Shown here piece by piece: positions 1 to 12,437 of a stretch of DNA of 64,000 nt; the first letter of the stretch is position 1; each line of letters starts with the position of its first letter. The notes under the pieces are model-generated. The model ran no database searches. It was not told the origin of the DNA and saw only the letters and a list, made by a program, of their open reading frames with translations. The DNA is from Shinella fusca (lineage in GTDB: Bacteria > Pseudomonadota > Alphaproteobacteria > Rhizobiales > Rhizobiaceae): the NCBI RefSeq assembly GCF_014203155.1, contig NZ_JACHIK010000001.1, positions 310,001 to 374,000 of the forward strand. The letters are read 5' to 3'. A program made the translations under genes and the position numbers.

Positions 1-2
1 CC

Positions 3-1844
3 GCGCAGACCGGCTCCGGCAAGACCGTCGCCTTCGGCCTCGCGCTCGCCTCGACGCTGCTCGGCAGCGAGGAGCGCTTCGGGCGCGCGGCAGGCCCGCT
101 CGCCCTCGTCATCGCCCCGACGCGCGAACTGGCCATGCAGGTCAAGCGCGAGCTGGAATGGCTCTACGAGATGACCGGCGCCGTCATGGCCTCCTGCGTC
201 GGCGGCATGGACATGCGCACCGAGCGGCGCGGCCTCGAACGCGGCGCGCATATCGTCGTCGGCACGCCCGGCCGCCTGCGCGACCACATCACCCGCGGCA
301 ACCTCGACCTGTCCGACATCCGCGCCGTGGTGCTCGACGAGGCCGACGAGATGCTCGACCTCGGCTTCCGCGAAGACCTCGAATTCATCCTCGAATCGGC
401 GCCGGAAGACCGCCGCACGCTGATGTTCTCGGCGACCGTGCCGAAGGAGATCGCCGCGCTTGCCAAGAACTACCAGCGGGACGCCCTGCGCATCTCGACC
501 GCCTCGGAGAAGGAGCAGCACGTCGATATCGACTACCGCGCCCTCCTCGTCGTGCCGGCCGACCGCGAGAACGCCATCATCAACGTGCTGCGCTACTACG
601 ATGCGCAGAACGCCATCGTCTTCTGTTCGACGCGCGCGGCGGTCAACCACCTGACGGCCCGCTTCAACAATCGCGGCTTCTCGGTCGTGGCGCTCTCCGG
701 CGAACTCAGCCAGAACGAGCGCACCCATGCGCTGCAGGCCATGCGCGACGGGCGCGCGCGCGTGTGCATCGCCACCGACGTCGCCGCCCGCGGCATCGAC
801 CTGCCGAACCTCGAACTGGTCGTCCATGCGGACCTGCCGACCAATCCGGAAACGCTGCTGCACCGTTCGGGCCGCACCGGCCGCGCCGGCCGCAAGGGCG
901 TCAGCGCCCTCATCGTGCCGGTGAGCGCCCGCCGCAAGGCCGAGCGCCTGCTGCAGGCCGCCAACCTCAAGGCGAACTGGGCAACGCCCCCCTCGGCCGA
1001 AGAAATCCTGCGCCGCGACGACGAGCGCCTGCTCGCCGATCCGCTCCTGACCGACGCGGTGACGGAAGACGAGGCAGCGACGGTCGATGCCCTCGTCGCC
1101 AAGTTCGATGCCCGCCAGCTTGCCGCCGCCGTCACCCGCTTCTTCACGGCCGGCCGTTCGGCCCCGGAAGACCTGATCGAGGTCTCGCTGGAACAGCGCA
1201 AGCCGCGCGAGCGCACCGAAGGCCCCTTCCCGACCGAGCCGAAGCGCCCGCGCGAAGGTTTCGGGGCGAGCCTGTGGATCTCCGTCTCCGTCGGCCGCAA
1301 GCAGCGCGCCGAGCCGCGCTGGCTGATCCCGATGCTCTGCCGCAACGGCAACATCACCAAGAACGAGATCGGCGCGATCAAGATGCAGCCGGAGGAGACC
1401 TATATCGAGCTTGCCGCCGATGCCGCCAGCGGCTTCCTCGACAGGCTCGGCCCCGGCAACATGCTGGAGCGCGGCATCCGCGTGACGGTGCTCGAGGGCC
1501 AGCCGGACCTGACGCCGCAGCCCTACACCCGCGCGCCCGGCGAAAAGACCCAGCGCTACGACAAGCCCGTGCGCAACGAGGAACGCCGCGCCGACTGGAA
1601 GCCGCGCGGCGAATTCGAGAAGAAGGGCGGCTACGACAAGAAGGCCCGTTTCGAGAAGAAGCGCGATTTCGACAAGCCGGAAGGCGCGGCCAAGCCGCAC
1701 TGGAAGGACCGCGAGGACGGCGGCAAGAAGCCGGCCAAGCCCTTTGCCGGCGCAAAGCCCTTCAAGGGCAAGCGCGACGACAAGGCGGCAAAGCCCGAGG
1801 GCGGCCCGCGCAAGCCGAAAACCAGGAAGCCTGATCGCTTCTAA
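3..1844 (+). CDS. DEAD-box ATP-dependent RNA helicase, 5' end missing
   Basis: ATP-driven RNA unwinding, probably in ribosome assembly or RNA decay. The reading frame is already open at base 3 with the Walker A motif AQTGSGKT, so only the N-terminal Q-motif region lies outside the window. DEAD is encoded at 336-347, SAT at 429-437 and the helicase-C motif HRSGRTGRAGR from 861. A DbpA-type RNA-binding domain follows at about 1255-1500; in E. coli DbpA this domain binds 23S rRNA. The last 100 residues are a Lys/Arg/Gly-rich low-complexity tail that probably adds nonspecific RNA affinity. Known from family: DbpA/DeaD-like helicase. Inferred: rRNA target. The internal ATG at 135 is not the true start. 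Confidence 0.93.
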   Translation, partial: AQTGSGKTVAFGLALASTLLGSEERFGRAAGPLALVIAPTRELAMQVKRELEWLYEMTGAVMASCVGGMDMRTERRGLERGAHIVVGTPGRLRDHITRGNLDLSDIRAVVLDEADEMLDLGFREDLEFILESAPEDRRTLMFSATVPKEIAALAKNYQRDALRISTASEKEQHVDIDYRALLVVPADRENAIINVLRYYDAQNAIVFCSTRAAVNHLTARFNNRGFSVVALSGELSQNERTHALQAMRDGRARVCIATDVAARGIDLPNLELVVHADLPTNPETLLHRSGRTGRAGRKGVSALIVPVSARRKAERLLQAANLKANWATPPSAEEILRRDDERLLADPLLTDAVTEDEAATVDALVAKFDARQLAAAVTRFFTAGRSAPEDLIEVSLEQRKPRERTEGPFPTEPKRPREGFGASLWISVSVGRKQRAEPRWLIPMLCRNGNITKNEIGAIKMQPEETYIELAADAASGFLDRLGPGNMLERGIRVTVLEGQPDLTPQPYTRAPGEKTQRYDKPVRNEERRADWKPRGEFEKKGGYDKKARFEKKRDFDKPEGAAKPHWKDREDGGKKPAKPFAGAKPFKGKRDDKAAKPEGGPRKPKTRKPDRF

Positions 1845-1887
1845 CCTGCTGGCGGCGCGGAACTTTTTCCGCCGCGCCGCATTACAT

Positions 1888-1906
1888 CCCTCGCTTTTAC
1901 GAGGGG
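1888..1906 (+). promoter_or_regulatory. Hairpin covering the ribosome binding site of the next gene
   Basis: CCCTCG (1888-1893) pairs perfectly with CGAGGG (1900-1905) across a six-base loop, and the right arm is the Shine-Dalgarno GAGGGG of the gene starting at 1914. Just upstream, GCGGCGCGG (1852-1860) pairs with CCGCGCCGC (1872-1880), which may end the helicase transcript although no T-run follows it. Translation control is an inference from pairing only. Confidence 0.4.
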
Positions 1907-1913
1907 TGATCCG

Positions 1914-2750
1914 ATGACGGACAGGGCGGCAGACGCGGAGAACCATGTCGGCCGCTTCCTGACGGGGCTCGGCCGCGGCGTCGCCAGCGCGCTCTTCCTG
2001 GCGCTGCCCATGCTGATGACCATGGAAATGTGGTATCTCGGCTTTTACATCACGCGCGAGCGCCTGCTGCTTCTGCTCGTCGTCAACATTCCCCTCCTGA
2101 TCCTCCTTTCCCACCGCATCGGCTTCGAGGAGACCTTCACCTGGCGCGAATCGGTGAGGGACGCCACCATCGCCTACGGCATCGGCATTCTGACCAGCTT
2201 GCTCGTTCTGGCGGCGCTCGGGCTTCTGAGGGGCGACATGCCGGCGAGCGAGCTTCTCGGCAAGGTCGCCCTGCAATCGGTGCCGGCCAGCATCGGCGCC
2301 ATGCTCGGCCGCAGCCAGCTCGGCCGGGGCATGAGCGAGGACGACGACGGCACGGAAACGCCCTATCACAGCGAATTGCTGCTGATGGCGACGGGCGCCC
2401 TCTTCGTCTCCCTCAACATCGCGCCGACCGAGGAGACGATGGTGCTCGCCTACAAGATGACGGCCTGGCACGCGCTTGCCGTCATCGTGCTGTCGATCCT
2501 CGTCATGCACGGCTTCGTCTACGCGGTCTCCTTCATCGGCGGCCACGAACTGCAGCCGGAGACGCCCTGGTGGCACGCCTTCGTGCGCTTCACCCTGCCC
2601 GGCTATGTCGTCGCCCTTGCCGTCAGCGTCTTCACGCTGTGGGTCTTCGAGAGCTTCGGCAACAGTTCCGCGGTCGAGATGCTGCATTCCGTCATCGTGC
2701 TCGGCTTTCCCGCCTCGCTCGGCGCCTCCGCCGCGCGCCTGATCCTGTGA
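1914..2750 (+). CDS. TIGR02587 family integral membrane protein
   Basis: Function unknown. The 278-residue protein is mostly hydrophobic, with about seven membrane segments in two blocks separated by an acidic loop (SEDDDGTE) near residue 140. The ATG at 1914 has a strong GAGGGG eight bases upstream. Sequence character and the partner gene match family TIGR02587, known from rhizobia and some cyanobacteria, where it occurs as a two-gene unit with TIGR02588. The partner begins eight bases after this stop, as expected. Localisation to the inner membrane is inferred from hydrophobicity. No catalytic motif is visible. Confidence 0.85.
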   Translation: MTDRAADAENHVGRFLTGLGRGVASALFLALPMLMTMEMWYLGFYITRERLLLLLVVNIPLLILLSHRIGFEETFTWRESVRDATIAYGIGILTSLLVLAALGLLRGDMPASELLGKVALQSVPASIGAMLGRSQLGRGMSEDDDGTETPYHSELLLMATGALFVSLNIAPTEETMVLAYKMTAWHALAVIVLSILVMHGFVYAVSFIGGHELQPETPWWHAFVRFTLPGYVVALAVSVFTLWVFESFGNSSAVEMLHSVIVLGFPASLGASAARLIL

Positions 2751-2757
2751 GGCCGCA

Positions 2758-3168
2758 ATGACCCGCTCCGAAAAAGGCCGCCATCACGAACGCCACGATC
2801 CGCACTGGGTGGAATGGCTGACGGGCATCCTCTCCGCCATCCTCGTCATCGGCATGCTCGGCTGGATCGGCTGGGAGACCGTCACGCGGGAGGCGACCCC
2901 GCCGGACCTGACCGTCCGGGTGCTGACGACGGAAAGGACGACGGCCGGCTACCGCGTCGCTTTCGACATCTACAATACCGCCACCACGACCGCCGCCGCC
3001 GTCACTGTCGTCGGGCGGCTTGCGGAGGGTGGACGGGTGATCGAGGAGAACCATGTGATCTTCGACTACGTCGCCGCCGAATCGAAATCGGCGGGCGCGC
3101 TGCTCTTCGAGAACGATCCCGCGGGCCGCACCCTCGACATCCGCCCGGCAGGCTATACCGAACCGTGA
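2758..3168 (+). CDS. TIGR02588 family single-pass membrane protein
   Basis: Function unknown. The 136-residue product has a charged His-rich N-terminus, one membrane segment at about residues 20-42, and a soluble C-terminal domain of about 90 residues with alternating beta-like pattern that should lie in the periplasm. It begins seven bases after the TIGR02587-type gene and is surely co-transcribed with it. The family is described as always paired with TIGR02587, which suggests that the two form a complex; that is inference. No enzyme motif or metal-binding cluster is visible. Confidence 0.82.
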   Translation: MTRSEKGRHHERHDPHWVEWLTGILSAILVIGMLGWIGWETVTREATPPDLTVRVLTTERTTAGYRVAFDIYNTATTTAAAVTVVGRLAEGGRVIEENHVIFDYVAAESKSAGALLFENDPAGRTLDIRPAGYTEP

Positions 3169-3298
3169 GCAAACAACGCCAAGACGCGGAAGAGATTCGC
3201 GAAAACGGAACCAATATCGCCGACGGGGATTGAGCAGGAATGAATGCGTCCGTGTCCGGCGATGAGGAAGGACATGGCTCACCTGCAAGGCCCGATCC

Positions 3299-6593
<3,295 letters not shown>

Positions 6594-6603
6594 AAAGCCG
6601 CCC

Positions 6604-8274
6604 CTACCCCCCGCCCGAAAGCAGCCGCGCCGCAGCGGCCCTTGCCTCGTCCGTCACCGAAGCCCCGGCGAGCATGCGGGCGATCTCCTCGGTGCGGGCG
6701 TCGTCGTCCATGCGGGCGACGCGGGTGGCGACGGTCTCGCTGCCCTCGACGGGCCCCTTGGAGATGAGAAGGTGCGTCGCGGCCCGCGCGGCGACCTGCG
6801 GGGCGTGGGTGACGGAGAGCACCTGCACGGTGGAGGAGAGCCGCTTCAGCCGCTGGCCGATGGCATCGGCCACCGCGCCGCCGACGCCGGTGTCGATCTC
6901 GTCGAAGACGAGCGTGGGCGCCGAGCCGCGGTCGGCGAGCGCCACCTTGAGCGCGAGCAGGAAGCGCGAGAGCTCGCCGCCCGAGGCGACCTTCATGATC
7001 GGGCCGGGCCGCGTGCCGGGGTTCGTCTGGACATGGAACTCGACGGTGTCGATCCCCTCCTCCGCGCCGCCCTCCGGGTCTGTGGCGATCTCGACGGTAA
7101 AGCGCGCGCGCTCCAGCTTCAGCGCCGGAAGCTCGGCCATGACGGCGGCGGCCAGCGCCTCGGCGGCGTGGTGGCGCCTTTCGGAAAGCGAGCGGGCGGC
7201 GATCTCGTAGGCGGCGCGCGCCTCGGTAAGGCGGGCTTGAAGCTGCACCAGCTTCTCCTCGCCGGCGTCGAGGTCGGCAAGGTCGGCGATCATCCTGGCG
7301 GCGAGCGCCGGAAGGCCGGTGACGGGCACGGAATATTTGCGGGCGGCCGCGCGCAGCGCGAAGAGCCGTTCTTCCGTGCGCTCCAGCTCCTTGGGATCGT
7401 ATTCCGTCTTGCGCAGCGCCGCCTCGACGGCCATCTGCGCGTCGGAAAGCTGGTTCAGCGCCTGGTCGAGCAGCTCCACCGTCTCTTCCAGCAGCCCCGG
7501 CGCCTCGTGGCTCTTGCGCTCCAGCCGGCGCACCAGCGCGGCGATCAGCGGCACGGGCGAGGCATTGCCGTTGAGGAACTCGCTCGCCTCGTTGATGTCG
7601 CCGGCAATCCGCTCGGCCTTCATCATGCGCGCGCGGATTTCGGCAAGCGCATCCTCCTCGCCGTCCTGCGGCGAGAGGACTTCCAGCTCCTCGACGGAGG
7701 AGCGGAGATAATCGGCCTCGCGCGCGGCCGCCTCCACCTTCTCGCGGTGGCGGCGCAGCGTGCGCTCGGCGTCCTTCCACTGATGATAGAGCGTGCCGAC
7801 GTCGCCCGCCGCCTCGCCGAGCCCGCCGAAGGCGTCGAGCAGCAGGCGATGCGCGTCGGTATCGACGAGCGCACGGTCGTCATGCTGGCCGTGGATCTCG
7901 ACGAGCAATTGCCCGGCCTGCCGCATGAGCTGCACGGAAACCGGCTGGTCGTTGACATAGGCTTTCGTGCGCCCGTCGGCAGACTGCTGGCGGCGGAAGA
8001 TAAGGTCGCCGTCGTCGTCGATGCCGTTGTCGCGCAGCAGAAGACGGGCGGCATGGCCCTGCGGCACGTCGAAGACGGCCGTCACCTGCCCGCGCTCGAT
8101 GCCGTGGCGCACCAGCGAGCCGTCGCCGCGCCCGCCGAGCGCCAGCGAAAGGCTGTCGAGGAGGATGGATTTACCGGCGCCCGTCTCGCCCGTCAGCACG
8201 GAGAGGCCCGGCTCGAAAACAAGGTCGAGCCGTTCGATCAGGACGATATCGCGGATCGATAGCTGCGCCAGCAT
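6604..8274 (-). CDS. recN: DNA repair protein RecN
   Basis: SMC-like ATPase of double-strand break repair, bringing DNA ends together before RecA-dependent recombination. Walker A is GETGAGKS (residues 29-36). The long middle (about 150-370) is Glu/Arg/Ala-rich coiled coil, and Walker B with catalytic acid is LVFDEID (455-461), preceded by the ABC signature SGGELSRF. At 556 residues it has the usual length. It begins 20 bases after bamD, so the two are probably co-transcribed, an arrangement common in rhizobia. The ATG at 8274 leads directly into the conserved LxIRDIVLIE start. Confidence 0.97.
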   Translation of the reverse strand: MLAQLSIRDIVLIERLDLVFEPGLSVLTGETGAGKSILLDSLSLALGGRGDGSLVRHGIERGQVTAVFDVPQGHAARLLLRDNGIDDDGDLIFRRQQSADGRTKAYVNDQPVSVQLMRQAGQLLVEIHGQHDDRALVDTDAHRLLLDAFGGLGEAAGDVGTLYHQWKDAERTLRRHREKVEAAAREADYLRSSVEELEVLSPQDGEEDALAEIRARMMKAERIAGDINEASEFLNGNASPVPLIAALVRRLERKSHEAPGLLEETVELLDQALNQLSDAQMAVEAALRKTEYDPKELERTEERLFALRAAARKYSVPVTGLPALAARMIADLADLDAGEEKLVQLQARLTEARAAYEIAARSLSERRHHAAEALAAAVMAELPALKLERARFTVEIATDPEGGAEEGIDTVEFHVQTNPGTRPGPIMKVASGGELSRFLLALKVALADRGSAPTLVFDEIDTGVGGAVADAIGQRLKRLSSTVQVLSVTHAPQVAARAATHLLISKGPVEGSETVATRVARMDDDARTEEIARMLAGASVTDEARAAAARLLSGGG

Positions 8275-8294
8275 ATCGCGTCATATCTCTTGCG

Positions 8295-9152
8295 TCAGAC
8301 GCCGATCAGCTTCTTGCCGGCGCGCGAAATCCAGGAGCCGGAATTCTCGCGCGGTTCCAGGCCCTTCGTCTGGAGCAGCTTGTAGCTGTCGGCATACCAC
8401 TTGCTGTCCGGGTAGTTGTGGCCGAGGACGGCGGCGGCCGTCTGCGCCTCGCTGTCGATGCCCATCGCGTAATAGGTCTCGACGAGGCGGGCCAGCGCTT
8501 CCTCGATCTGGTTGGTCATCGGGTATTTCTCGACGACGACGCGGAAGCGGGTGGCCGCCGCGATGAATTCCTTGCGCTCGAGGTAGTAGCGGCCGATCTG
8601 CATTTCCTTGCCGGCGAGCTGGTCGCGGGCAAAGCGGATCTTCGTCTGCGCGTCCTCGACATATTCCGATTCGGGATAGTTATCGACGACGGCCTGCATC
8701 GCCTCGATGGTCTGCTGCGAGGCGCGCTGGTCCTGCGTCACGCTCGGGATCTGCTTCCAGTAGGCAAGGCCGATGATGTACTGCGCATAGGCCGCGTCTT
8801 CCGAGCCCGGATAGAGCGAGAGGTAGCGCTTGGCCGCGCTGATGGCCTCTTCGTTGCGGCCCTGGCGGTAATTCGTGAAGGCCAGCATGACGAGCGCCTT
8901 GCGCGCCTCGTCGGAGAACGGGTTCTGCCGGTCGACGGCCTCGAACTTGCGCCCCGCCTCGCCGACCTTGCCGGCATTGAGGTTCGCCAGGCCCTGATTG
9001 TAGAGCGTGCTGGAAGACTCGGTCTCGCCGGTCAGCTTCGTGATGTCGATGTCCGGATCCGACTGGCACGCCGAAAGACCGATCGAAGCGAAAAGCGCAA
9101 GAGAGACAACGCGCGCCGTCTTCTTCACACCAACAGACCCTGCAACAACCAT
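8295..9152 (-). CDS. bamD: Outer membrane assembly lipoprotein BamD
   Basis: Essential lipoprotein subunit of the BAM complex, which folds beta-barrel proteins into the outer membrane. From the ATG at 9152 (preceded by CTGGGA) the protein is 285 residues with a signal peptide ending in lipobox LSAC, acylated at C29. A TTG at 9170 would add six residues and is less likely. The rest is tetratricopeptide-type helical repeats (about 45-265) of the YfiO/ComL family. It sits between lpxC and recN as in other Rhizobiales, and recN follows by 20 bases. Confidence 0.95.
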   Translation of the reverse strand: MVVAGSVGVKKTARVVSLALFASIGLSACQSDPDIDITKLTGETESSSTLYNQGLANLNAGKVGEAGRKFEAVDRQNPFSDEARKALVMLAFTNYRQGRNEEAISAAKRYLSLYPGSEDAAYAQYIIGLAYWKQIPSVTQDQRASQQTIEAMQAVVDNYPESEYVEDAQTKIRFARDQLAGKEMQIGRYYLERKEFIAAATRFRVVVEKYPMTNQIEEALARLVETYYAMGIDSEAQTAAAVLGHNYPDSKWYADSYKLLQTKGLEPRENSGSWISRAGKKLIGV

Positions 9153-9323
9153 GTGACAATCCCAGTTCAACGGCCCAGTTCAACGGCGCCCAATGCGGAC
9201 GGGCCGCGCACGCGCCCCGCGTTGTATCTCCAAATACGTGAAGACCGCAACGCCATGGCGGCGCATTAACGCATTTTTATGGCAACCATGTCGGGAAGAC
9301 GGCAGGGCCGGCCGGCCCCGGCC

Positions 9324-10268
9324 TCAAAGAGCCCAGGGCGCGAATTCCGGCGCGTTGACGGCGATCAGCTCGCGCTGGCCGGGACGCGAGCGGGCGGCTT
9401 CCACCACCTCGTAGGCGGCGGGGTCGCTCAAAAGCGCCTTCAGCGCATAGGCGTTCATCTTGTGGCCGCCGCGATAGGAGCGGTAGCAGCCGATGAAGGG
9501 CGCGCCGGCAAGCGCAAGGTCACCCACGGCGTCGAGCGTCTTGTGGCGGACGAACTCGTCCTTGGCGTAGCGCAGGCCCTCGACATTGATCACGGTGTTG
9601 TCGTCGGAGATGACGACGGAGTTTTCGAGCGAGGAGCCGAGCGCATGGCCGGAGGCCCACAGCCGCTCCACGTCGCGCATGAAGCCGAAGGTGCGGGCGC
9701 GCGAAAGCTCGTTACGGAAGGTCGCGGGCGTCAGGTCGCCCTTCCAGGACTGGCGGCCGATCAGCGGGCAGTCGAAATCGATCTCGACCTCGAAGCGCGT
9801 GCCGTCATAGGGCGTGAACTCGGCCCAGGAAGCGCCCGATTCGATGCGGACCGGCTTGATCACGCGGATATAGCGGCGCTTGACGGCAAGCGGGACGATG
9901 CCGACCTGGTCGATGGCGTCGATGAAGGGGGCGGAGCTGCCGTCCATGATGGGCATCTCGGCGCCGTGCACCTCGATCAGCACGTTGTCGAGGCCGAGCG
10001 CATAGAGCGCGGCCATGACGTGCTCGACCGTCGCGATGGCGGTCGCCGGGGAAAAGCCGAGGACGGTGCAAAGGTCCGTGTTGCCGACCTGCGAGGAGAC
10101 CGCGCGGTATTCGCTGACGGTGCCGTTGTCGTGCTGGCGCTGGAAGACGATGCCGCTGTCGGCCTCGGCGGGGTTGAACGTGATGGAAACCGCCGCACCG
10201 GAATGGACGCCCGTCCCGGCAATCGTCACCGGGTTCATGATCGTCGTCTGGAAACCGAGCATCGTCAT
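9324..10268 (-). CDS. lpxC: UDP-3-O-acyl-N-acetylglucosamine deacetylase LpxC
   Basis: Zinc deacetylase for the first committed step of lipid A synthesis, acting in the cytoplasm. The 314-residue protein shows all expected active-site residues: E82 and H83 (EHVMAAL), H242 and D246 (HKTLDAVGD) and H269 (GGHKMN), each offset by four from E. coli numbering. The ATG at 10268 is preceded by GAAGG; an upstream GTG at 10298 gives an unlikely Arg-rich extension. It lies downstream of ftsZ on the same strand but is separated by a strong terminator and 324 bases, so it likely has its own promoter. Confidence 0.97.
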   Translation of the reverse strand: MTMLGFQTTIMNPVTIAGTGVHSGAAVSITFNPAEADSGIVFQRQHDNGTVSEYRAVSSQVGNTDLCTVLGFSPATAIATVEHVMAALYALGLDNVLIEVHGAEMPIMDGSSAPFIDAIDQVGIVPLAVKRRYIRVIKPVRIESGASWAEFTPYDGTRFEVEIDFDCPLIGRQSWKGDLTPATFRNELSRARTFGFMRDVERLWASGHALGSSLENSVVISDDNTVINVEGLRYAKDEFVRHKTLDAVGDLALAGAPFIGCYRSYRGGHKMNAYALKALLSDPAAYEVVEAARSRPGQRELIAVNAPEFAPWAL

Positions 10269-10592
10269 CTGTATTCGCCTTCGTCTTGTTGCCGGCACAT
10301 TCCGCCGGCATTTTCTTTTTATGGCTCAGGAAGTCCCGCGCCGGACGCAAGCGCCCGCCGACTGTCCTGCCGGAACGTCTGGAATGGTTTACTGCTCTCC
10401 GGCGATGCCGGCGCGGCGAATCCTGACTGCCCCTTTGCCCAGGCTGAATGTAGTAGGACCCTCACTGTCAGACAAATCACTGTTTCTTTCGCTTTGTTAC
10501 GCAGTTTTCGGCCTGCAAGCACCTGAAACAAAAGGCGAAATAAAAATGCCCGGATCGGGATCCGGGCATTCTGTGACAAAGTGCGTGAAGCG
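10269..10592 (-). other. ftsZ-lpxC intergenic region
   Basis: No gene is seen in these 324 bases. They hold the ftsZ terminator (10540-10570), the presumed lpxC promoter, and a second hairpin near lpxC (10290-10320). That hairpin pairs TGCCGGC with GCCGGCA and runs into TTTTCTTTTT on the + strand, so it would act as a terminator only for an antisense transcript; on the lpxC strand it lies in the leader. No clear -35/-10 pair could be fixed by eye. Confidence 0.5.
10540..10570 (-). terminator. Rho-independent terminator after ftsZ
   Basis: Perfect 11-base arms AATGCCCGGAT (10545-10555) and ATCCGGGCATT (10560-10570) with a four-base loop. On the minus strand the stem is followed by TTTTTATTTC. 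It lies 23 bases past the ftsZ stop and ends the ddlB-ftsQ-ftsA-ftsZ transcript. Confidence 0.88.
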
Positions 10593-12341
10593 TCAGTTCG
10601 ACTGGCGGCGCAGGAAGGCCGGAATCTCGAGCTGATCGTCCTCGCCGAGCGAGCGCGGCTGCGGGTTTGCGCGGCCGTGATCGTCGAGCTGGCCGCGGCG
10701 CGGCGCATAGAGGCTGGCTTCCGGCGAGAGCGTGCGGCGCTGCTGCTGGGGTGCCGCCGCCGCCTGCTCTTCGCCATGGGCTTCCTCATGACGGCCGAGC
10801 GAGGAGGTCAGGCGACGCAGGAGACCCATCGGACCGCGCTCCTCGCCATGCCCGAGGGCCGGCTGCTGGGCTGCGCGGTGATCGATCTCGGCCTGCACGA
10901 CCGGCGGGAAGTCCTCGATCTTCGGCATGCGCATGGTCTGCGGCTCCTGGCGGATGACTGGAGCGGCCGGCTCGACGCGCTGCTGCATGACCGGGGCCTG
11001 CGGAACCGGCTGCTGGACCGGGGCCGGACGCTGCATGACCGGCGTTTCCGCCGGAGCGGCGAAGATGCGGTTCTGCAGGCGCGGCTCCTCGTGGTGCGTG
11101 GCGACCGGCTGGACGGGAGCCGGGCGGCTTGCCGGGATGGCGAGCTCCCGCTCGAGGCTTTCCTCCGAGGCGCGGATGGCGTCGGCGATCGGATCGGCCA
11201 CCGGCTGCTGGACGACCGGCTGCTGCAGGACCGGCTGCGGCTGGGCGACGGGCTGCGGCTGCGGGGCAGCGGCGACCGGCTGGGCCTGCGGCTGGACCGG
11301 AACGGCGGCGGACGGGCGGACTACCGGCTTGCTGAGGTTGCGAAAGTCAGCATTGCGGGCAGCCACCTCCGAGGCCGCGCGGTCGATACCCGTTGCAACG
11401 ACGGAAACACGGATCAGGCCTTCGAGCTCTTCGTCGAAGGTTGCGCCGAGGATGATGTTTGCGTCCGGATCGACTTCTTCGCGGATACGGGTTGCTGCTT
11501 CGTCGACTTCGAAGAGGGTGAGGTCACGGCCGCCGGTGATGGAGATCAGCAGGCCCTGCGCGCCCTTCATCGAGGTTTCGTCGAGCAGCGGGTTGGCGAT
11601 GGCGGCTTCGGCGGCGGCCATGGCGCGGCCCTCGCCCGAGGCTTCGCCCGTGCCCATCATGGCGCGGCCCATCTCGCGCATCACCGAGCGGACGTCGGCG
11701 AAGTCGAGGTTGATGAGGCCTTCCTTGACCATGAGGTCGGTGATGCAGGCGACGCCCGAATAGAGCACCTGGTCGGCCATCGCGAAGGCGTCGGCGAAGG
11801 TGGTCTTGTCGTTGGCGATGCGGAAGAGGTTCTGGTTCGGGATGACGATCAGCGTGTCGACCGACTTCTGCAGTTCCTGGATGCCCTCTTCGGCAAGGCG
11901 CATGCGACGGCCGCCTTCGAAGTGGAACGGCTTGGTGACGACGCCGACGGTCAGGATGCCCTTGTTGCGGGCAGCCTGCGCGACGATCGGGGCCGCACCC
12001 GTGCCGGTGCCGCCGCCCATGCCGGCGGTGACGAAGCACATGTGGGTGCCGTTGAGGTGATCGATGATCTCGTCGATGCACTCTTCGGCGGCCGCGCGGC
12101 CGACTTCCGGCTGCGAGCCGGCGCCGAGGCCTTCGGTGACCTGCACGCCCATCTGGATGATTCGCGAAGCCTTGGTCATGGTCAGCGCCTGGGCGTCGGT
12201 GTTGGCGACGACGAAATCGACGCCTTCCAGGCCCGCGGTGATCATGTTGTTGACAGCGTTGCCGCCGCCGCCGCCGACACCGAAGACGGTGATGCGCGGC
12301 TTCAGCTCGGTGATGTCCGGCTTCTGGAGCTTGATAGTCAT
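10593..12341 (-). CDS. ftsZ: Cell division tubulin homologue FtsZ
   Basis: GTPase that polymerises into the division ring. The 582-residue protein has the tubulin-type GTP loop GGGTGTG at 109-115 and a conserved GTPase core to about residue 320. A very long Pro/Gln/Val-rich linker with repeated PQPV/QQPV units follows (about 325-565), and the C-terminal peptide [10 protein letters not shown] binds FtsA and other partners. Long linkers are typical of rhizobial FtsZ. The ATG at 12341 has AAAGGA upstream. Ninety-six bases separate it from ftsA, more than elsewhere in this operon, so an extra promoter is possible. Confidence 0.98.
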   Translation of the reverse strand: MTIKLQKPDITELKPRITVFGVGGGGGNAVNNMITAGLEGVDFVVANTDAQALTMTKASRIIQMGVQVTEGLGAGSQPEVGRAAAEECIDEIIDHLNGTHMCFVTAGMGGGTGTGAAPIVAQAARNKGILTVGVVTKPFHFEGGRRMRLAEEGIQELQKSVDTLIVIPNQNLFRIANDKTTFADAFAMADQVLYSGVACITDLMVKEGLINLDFADVRSVMREMGRAMMGTGEASGEGRAMAAAEAAIANPLLDETSMKGAQGLLISITGGRDLTLFEVDEAATRIREEVDPDANIILGATFDEELEGLIRVSVVATGIDRAASEVAARNADFRNLSKPVVRPSAAVPVQPQAQPVAAAPQPQPVAQPQPVLQQPVVQQPVADPIADAIRASEESLERELAIPASRPAPVQPVATHHEEPRLQNRIFAAPAETPVMQRPAPVQQPVPQAPVMQQRVEPAAPVIRQEPQTMRMPKIEDFPPVVQAEIDHRAAQQPALGHGEERGPMGLLRRLTSSLGRHEEAHGEEQAAAAPQQQRRTLSPEASLYAPRRGQLDDHGRANPQPRSLGEDDQLEIPAFLRRQSN

Positions 12342-12437
12342 TTCAGTGTTCCTTTCGTTTCCGGCCGCTTCGCCCAGCCGGTCTATTCCCAAAACTCGTT
12401 GTCGGTCTTTCCCGCCGGCGCGCCGCCGGAAAACCCG

